NCBI GenBank assembly: GCA_038247175.1
Contig: JBBRVD010000086.1
Coordinates: 1-15,611, forward strand
Origin: CAISIP01 sp038247175
GTDB taxonomy: Bacteria > Pseudomonadota > Gammaproteobacteria > Burkholderiales > Burkholderiaceae_C
DNA: 15,611 nucleotides
Direction of reading: 5' to 3'
The translations under genes and the position numbers were made by a program. Below the pieces are notes generated by a model. That model was not told the DNA's origin. It searched no databases and saw only the letters and a list, made by a program, of their open reading frames with translations. Shown piece after piece: positions 14,124 to 15,611 of the stretch (position 1 is its first letter; every line of letters starts with the position of its first letter).

Positions 14124-14582
14124 GCGTTGTTCCTGGCGTCTGCCGTGAAAAAACTGCTGCAGCAGTGCGCTGCATTGCGACGCCAGCACACCGCCATCGA
14201 CCCGGGTCTGGTGGTTGATGCGGCTTTCGGCAAACAGGTTCAGCACCGAGCCGGCGGCGCCGGTCTTGGGGTCGGGTGCGCCGTACACCACCCGCGCCAG
14301 CCGGGCATGCAGCATGGCGCCGACACACATGGTGCAGGGCTCCAATGTCACATACAGGGTGCAACCGTCGAGCCGGTAATTGCCAACGGCGGCGGCAGCG
14401 GCCCTTAGCGCGGCGACCTCGGCGTGCGCGGTCGGATCGTGGCTGGCGACCGGGCTGTTGTGCCCGCTGCCGAGCACACGGCCGTGCGGGTCGATCACCA
14501 CGGCCCCGACCGGCACCTCGCCTGCGGCCGCGGCACGGCTCGCCTGCTTCAGCGCCAGCGCCATGCAGGCTTCGTCATTCAT
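13203..14582 (-). CDS. tadA: Fusion: tRNA adenosine deaminase TadA plus DhlA-type haloalkane dehalogenase
   Basis: One uninterrupted frame of 459 residues. Residues 1-153 are a complete TadA, which converts A34 to inosine in tRNA-Arg(ACG): zinc ligand H53 and catalytic E55 in TAHAEVA, and zinc ligands C83 and C86 in EPCTMCVGA, matching E. coli His57, Glu59, Cys87 and Cys90. The normal TadA tail (FFHGRRQEQ) ends exactly where the second part begins. Residues 154-459 are a full alpha/beta hydrolase closely resembling Xanthobacter DhlA. The start at 14582 begins MNDEACMALALKQAS, the usual TadA opening, 7 nt after the paiB stop; a longer frame to 14708 overlaps paiB and is unlike the family. The fusion could be a true bifunctional protein, or the hydrolase could also start internally at 14123. 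tadA is essential in most bacteria, so the N-terminal part is presumably functional. Confidence 0.9.
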   Translation of the reverse strand: MNDEACMALALKQASRAAAAGEVPVGAVVIDPHGRVLGSGHNSPVASHDPTAHAEVAALRAAAAAVGNYRLDGCTLYVTLEPCTMCVGAMLHARLARVVYGAPDPKTGAAGSVLNLFAESRINHQTRVDGGVLASQCSALLQQFFHGRRQEQRMNTTPLRDDALRTPESCFDGLPDYPCQPRYLADLPSLAGLRLHYLDEGPTDARRTWLCLHGNPAWSYLYRKMIPVFLQAGDRVIAPDMPGFGKSDKPKKAQSHTFTWHRQVLLELIERLDLTDMVLVVQDWGGLLGLTLPMQAPQRYAALLVMNTVLATGDMPLAPGFLAWREMCAKSPEYDIARLFARGNPQMTPAQCAAYMAPFPDAGYRAATRAFAPMVPEFPDSDGAAVSRQARDFWREQWQGRTMMAVGRQDPVLGLPVMEQLRTWIRGCPQPLVLEQAGHFVQEHGEPIAEQAVHVFGHG

Positions 14583-14589
14583 GCTGGCA

Positions 14590-15237
14590 TCAGGCCGGCT
14601 TGTCGGACCGGGCTGCATCGCCGCCCCCCATGCCCAACCGGTCCATCCAGCCAACCAGCGCACGTGCCTGTTCGTTGCCGGCGCCATAGATTTCGCGCAT
14701 ACGCGCATGCGACTCGGGACGGTGCTGATTGAGCTTGAGCTTGCATTGCAGATCGAGCACCGTCAGTTCGAAGGCGACGATGCCGGCCAGCATCCTGTGC
14801 TGGAATTCGGTACCCAGCGCGATCCACTGCGCGATGTAATCCGGATCGTGCTCGCCGATGAGTTTCTTCAGCAGCCGGTCCTTGTCCAGTGGCTCGTCGA
14901 CCAGCCGGACCGCGATTGTGCATTGCACCGCCAGATAGTTCCAGGTCGGCACACGCGCCTTGTCGGCATAGACACGCGGCGACATATAGGCTTGCGGCCC
15001 CATGAAACTGACCAGCGCCTGGGGACGCGCCTGCAGGTAGCGCCATTGGGCATTGGGCCGGGCGCAGTGGCCCAGCAACACCAGCGTGTCGCCGCGCTGC
15101 TCCAGGTGCAGCGGCAGGTGCGACAGGAACGGAAAACCCGCATCGTCGGTGCTGATCAAGGTGGCCAACGGATGGGCGCGTATCAGTTCGACCGCCAGCG
15201 CCCGGTCCTTGGAGTCGAAGTGTGGCGGCAAGTACAT
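14590..15237 (-). CDS. PaiB-family FMN-binding protein
   Basis: Protein of 215 residues with the FMN-binding split-barrel fold of the PaiB family, often annotated as FMN-binding negative transcriptional regulator after Bacillus subtilis PaiB. Typical stretches are MYLPPHFDSKD at the start, HPLATLISTDDAGFPFLSHLP (about residues 22-42), the GHCARPNAQW loop (56-65), and FMGPQAYMSPRVYADKARVPTWNYLAVQ (78-105), the most diagnostic part. The start at 15237 is chosen because the family begins with this MYxPxxF sequence; the frame continues to 15426, but the extra part is arginine-rich and overlaps the upstream gene. No ribosome binding site stands out. It is followed after 7 nt by tadA, so it shares the operon. 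A regulatory role is established only for few members; many probably act as flavin-dependent enzymes. Confidence 0.87.
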   Translation of the reverse strand: MYLPPHFDSKDRALAVELIRAHPLATLISTDDAGFPFLSHLPLHLEQRGDTLVLLGHCARPNAQWRYLQARPQALVSFMGPQAYMSPRVYADKARVPTWNYLAVQCTIAVRLVDEPLDKDRLLKKLIGEHDPDYIAQWIALGTEFQHRMLAGIVAFELTVLDLQCKLKLNQHRPESHARMREIYGAGNEQARALVGWMDRLGMGGGDAARSDKPA

Positions 15238-15340
15238 GGTGTCGGGACTGTAGCCCAAGCCGCGGCGGGGTTCAGGCCTTGGAGTCGGGGCAAGGCCGGA
15301 CTCGAACTGCGCCATCCACCTCAAGTGCGTGCTGGCGCCG
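15238..15340. other. Short intergenic region with a 7-bp hairpin
   Basis: Spacer of 103 bp between the upstream partial gene and paiB. It contains GGCCTTG (15275-15281) and CAAGGCC (15291-15297), a perfect 7-bp stem with a 9-nt loop, starting 44 nt after the upstream stop on the minus strand. No T-tract follows, so it may be a weak terminator, a leader element or chance in GC-rich DNA. Confidence 0.4.
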
Positions 15341-15611
15341 TCAACCTTCAGCGGCTGGTTCGACCCAGACCGGCTCCGGCGGCGACGCCAGAGCGCCTGC
15401 TGCATCACCTTGCTGCACCAGATCACGCAGGCTCATGTCGTCCAGCGACGCGGTTGCCGCCTGCTGCAATCGCGTGACCAGTCCATCCACGGCGGGTTGC
15501 GTCGGCAGGCGCGACGGCGACAGAAAACCGTCCTCGCCCGCCGCGCGCACCGTCTCCAGCACGTCGGCGACGAGGATACGACCTGGGTCGCGAGCCGGCA
15601 GGTAGGTGCAC
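15341..15611 (-). CDS. C-terminal 90 codons of an unrecognised protein
   Basis: The frame is open from the window edge to a TGA at 15341-15343. It reads CTYLPARDPGRILVADVLET near the left end, then a helix-rich, charged segment with LVTRLQQAATASLDDMSLRDL, and ends in a proline- and glutamate-containing tail (PPEPVWVEPAAEG). There is no membrane segment in the visible part. The pattern faintly recalls the cytoplasmic C-terminal region of YihY/BrkB-type membrane proteins, but this is not strong enough to name it. Same strand as paiB, 103 bp upstream, so it may belong to the same transcription unit. Confidence 0.55.
   Translation of the reverse strand, partial: CTYLPARDPGRILVADVLETVRAAGEDGFLSPSRLPTQPAVDGLVTRLQQAATASLDDMSLRDLVQQGDAAGALASPPEPVWVEPAAEG

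Noticed and set aside
15298..15309. AGTTCGAGTCC on the minus strand resembling a tRNA T-loop
   Set aside because: Flanking bases do not form a T-stem and no acceptor, D or anticodon arm could be placed.
15238..15426. N-terminal extension of the PaiB protein to 15426
   Set aside because: Overlaps the upstream coding fragment and reads Arg/Ser-rich sequence unlike the family, which starts at MYLPPHF.

Overview
This 15.6 kb window is GC-rich and densely coded, with tightly packed operons and short intergenic gaps. It looks like chromosome of a betaproteobacterium of the order Burkholderiales, probably Comamonadaceae. The reasons are a one-chain class I fumarase, a Bug-type tripartite tricarboxylate transporter (TTT) receptor next to a DUF1446/AtuA gene, and a short GC-rich intergenic repeat of the kind I remember from Comamonadaceae genomes. 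The genus cannot be fixed by reading alone.

Layout. Positions 1-1163 (minus) hold the N-terminal 387 residues of acetyl-CoA synthetase (acs), cut by the window edge. Positions 1419-7316 (minus) are a six-gene Mrp/Pha cation/proton antiporter operon in the order AB (fused)-C-D-E-F-G. Four of its five junctions are 4-nt ATGA overlaps. A 243-bp divergent intergenic region (7317-7559) with a perfect inverted repeat separates it from a plus-strand operon. That operon (7560-11873) encodes a class I fumarase, an AtuA/DUF1446 protein, a small repeat-derived reading frame, a small protein matching the AtuA C-terminal domain, and a periplasmic Bug receptor. The first three junctions each have exactly 1 nt between stop and start. 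A strong hairpin at 11944-11964 lies between this operon and a convergent minus-strand operon (11973-15611): an unrecognised C-terminal fragment, a PaiB-like FMN-binding protein, a TadA-haloalkane dehalogenase fusion, an S66 L,D-carboxypeptidase and a 60-codon frame overlapping it.

How the genes fit together. acs and fumarase belong to central carbon metabolism (acetate activation, TCA cycle), and Mrp handles Na+/K+/H+ balance. The fumarase-AtuA-Bug operon looks like a catabolic unit for an unknown carboxylic acid: the receptor would capture it and the two cytoplasmic proteins process it. No TTT membrane subunits are in the window, which is common for Bug genes.

Most unusual: (1) tRNA adenosine deaminase TadA continues in frame, with no stop, into a complete DhlA-type haloalkane dehalogenase with all five key residues, and a good ribosome binding site precedes the internal ATG at the junction; (2) a repeat lies inside the fumarase-AtuA operon as a 26-codon frame that keeps the 1-nt stop/start spacing on both sides. 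No CRISPR array, insertion sequence, tRNA or rRNA was found.
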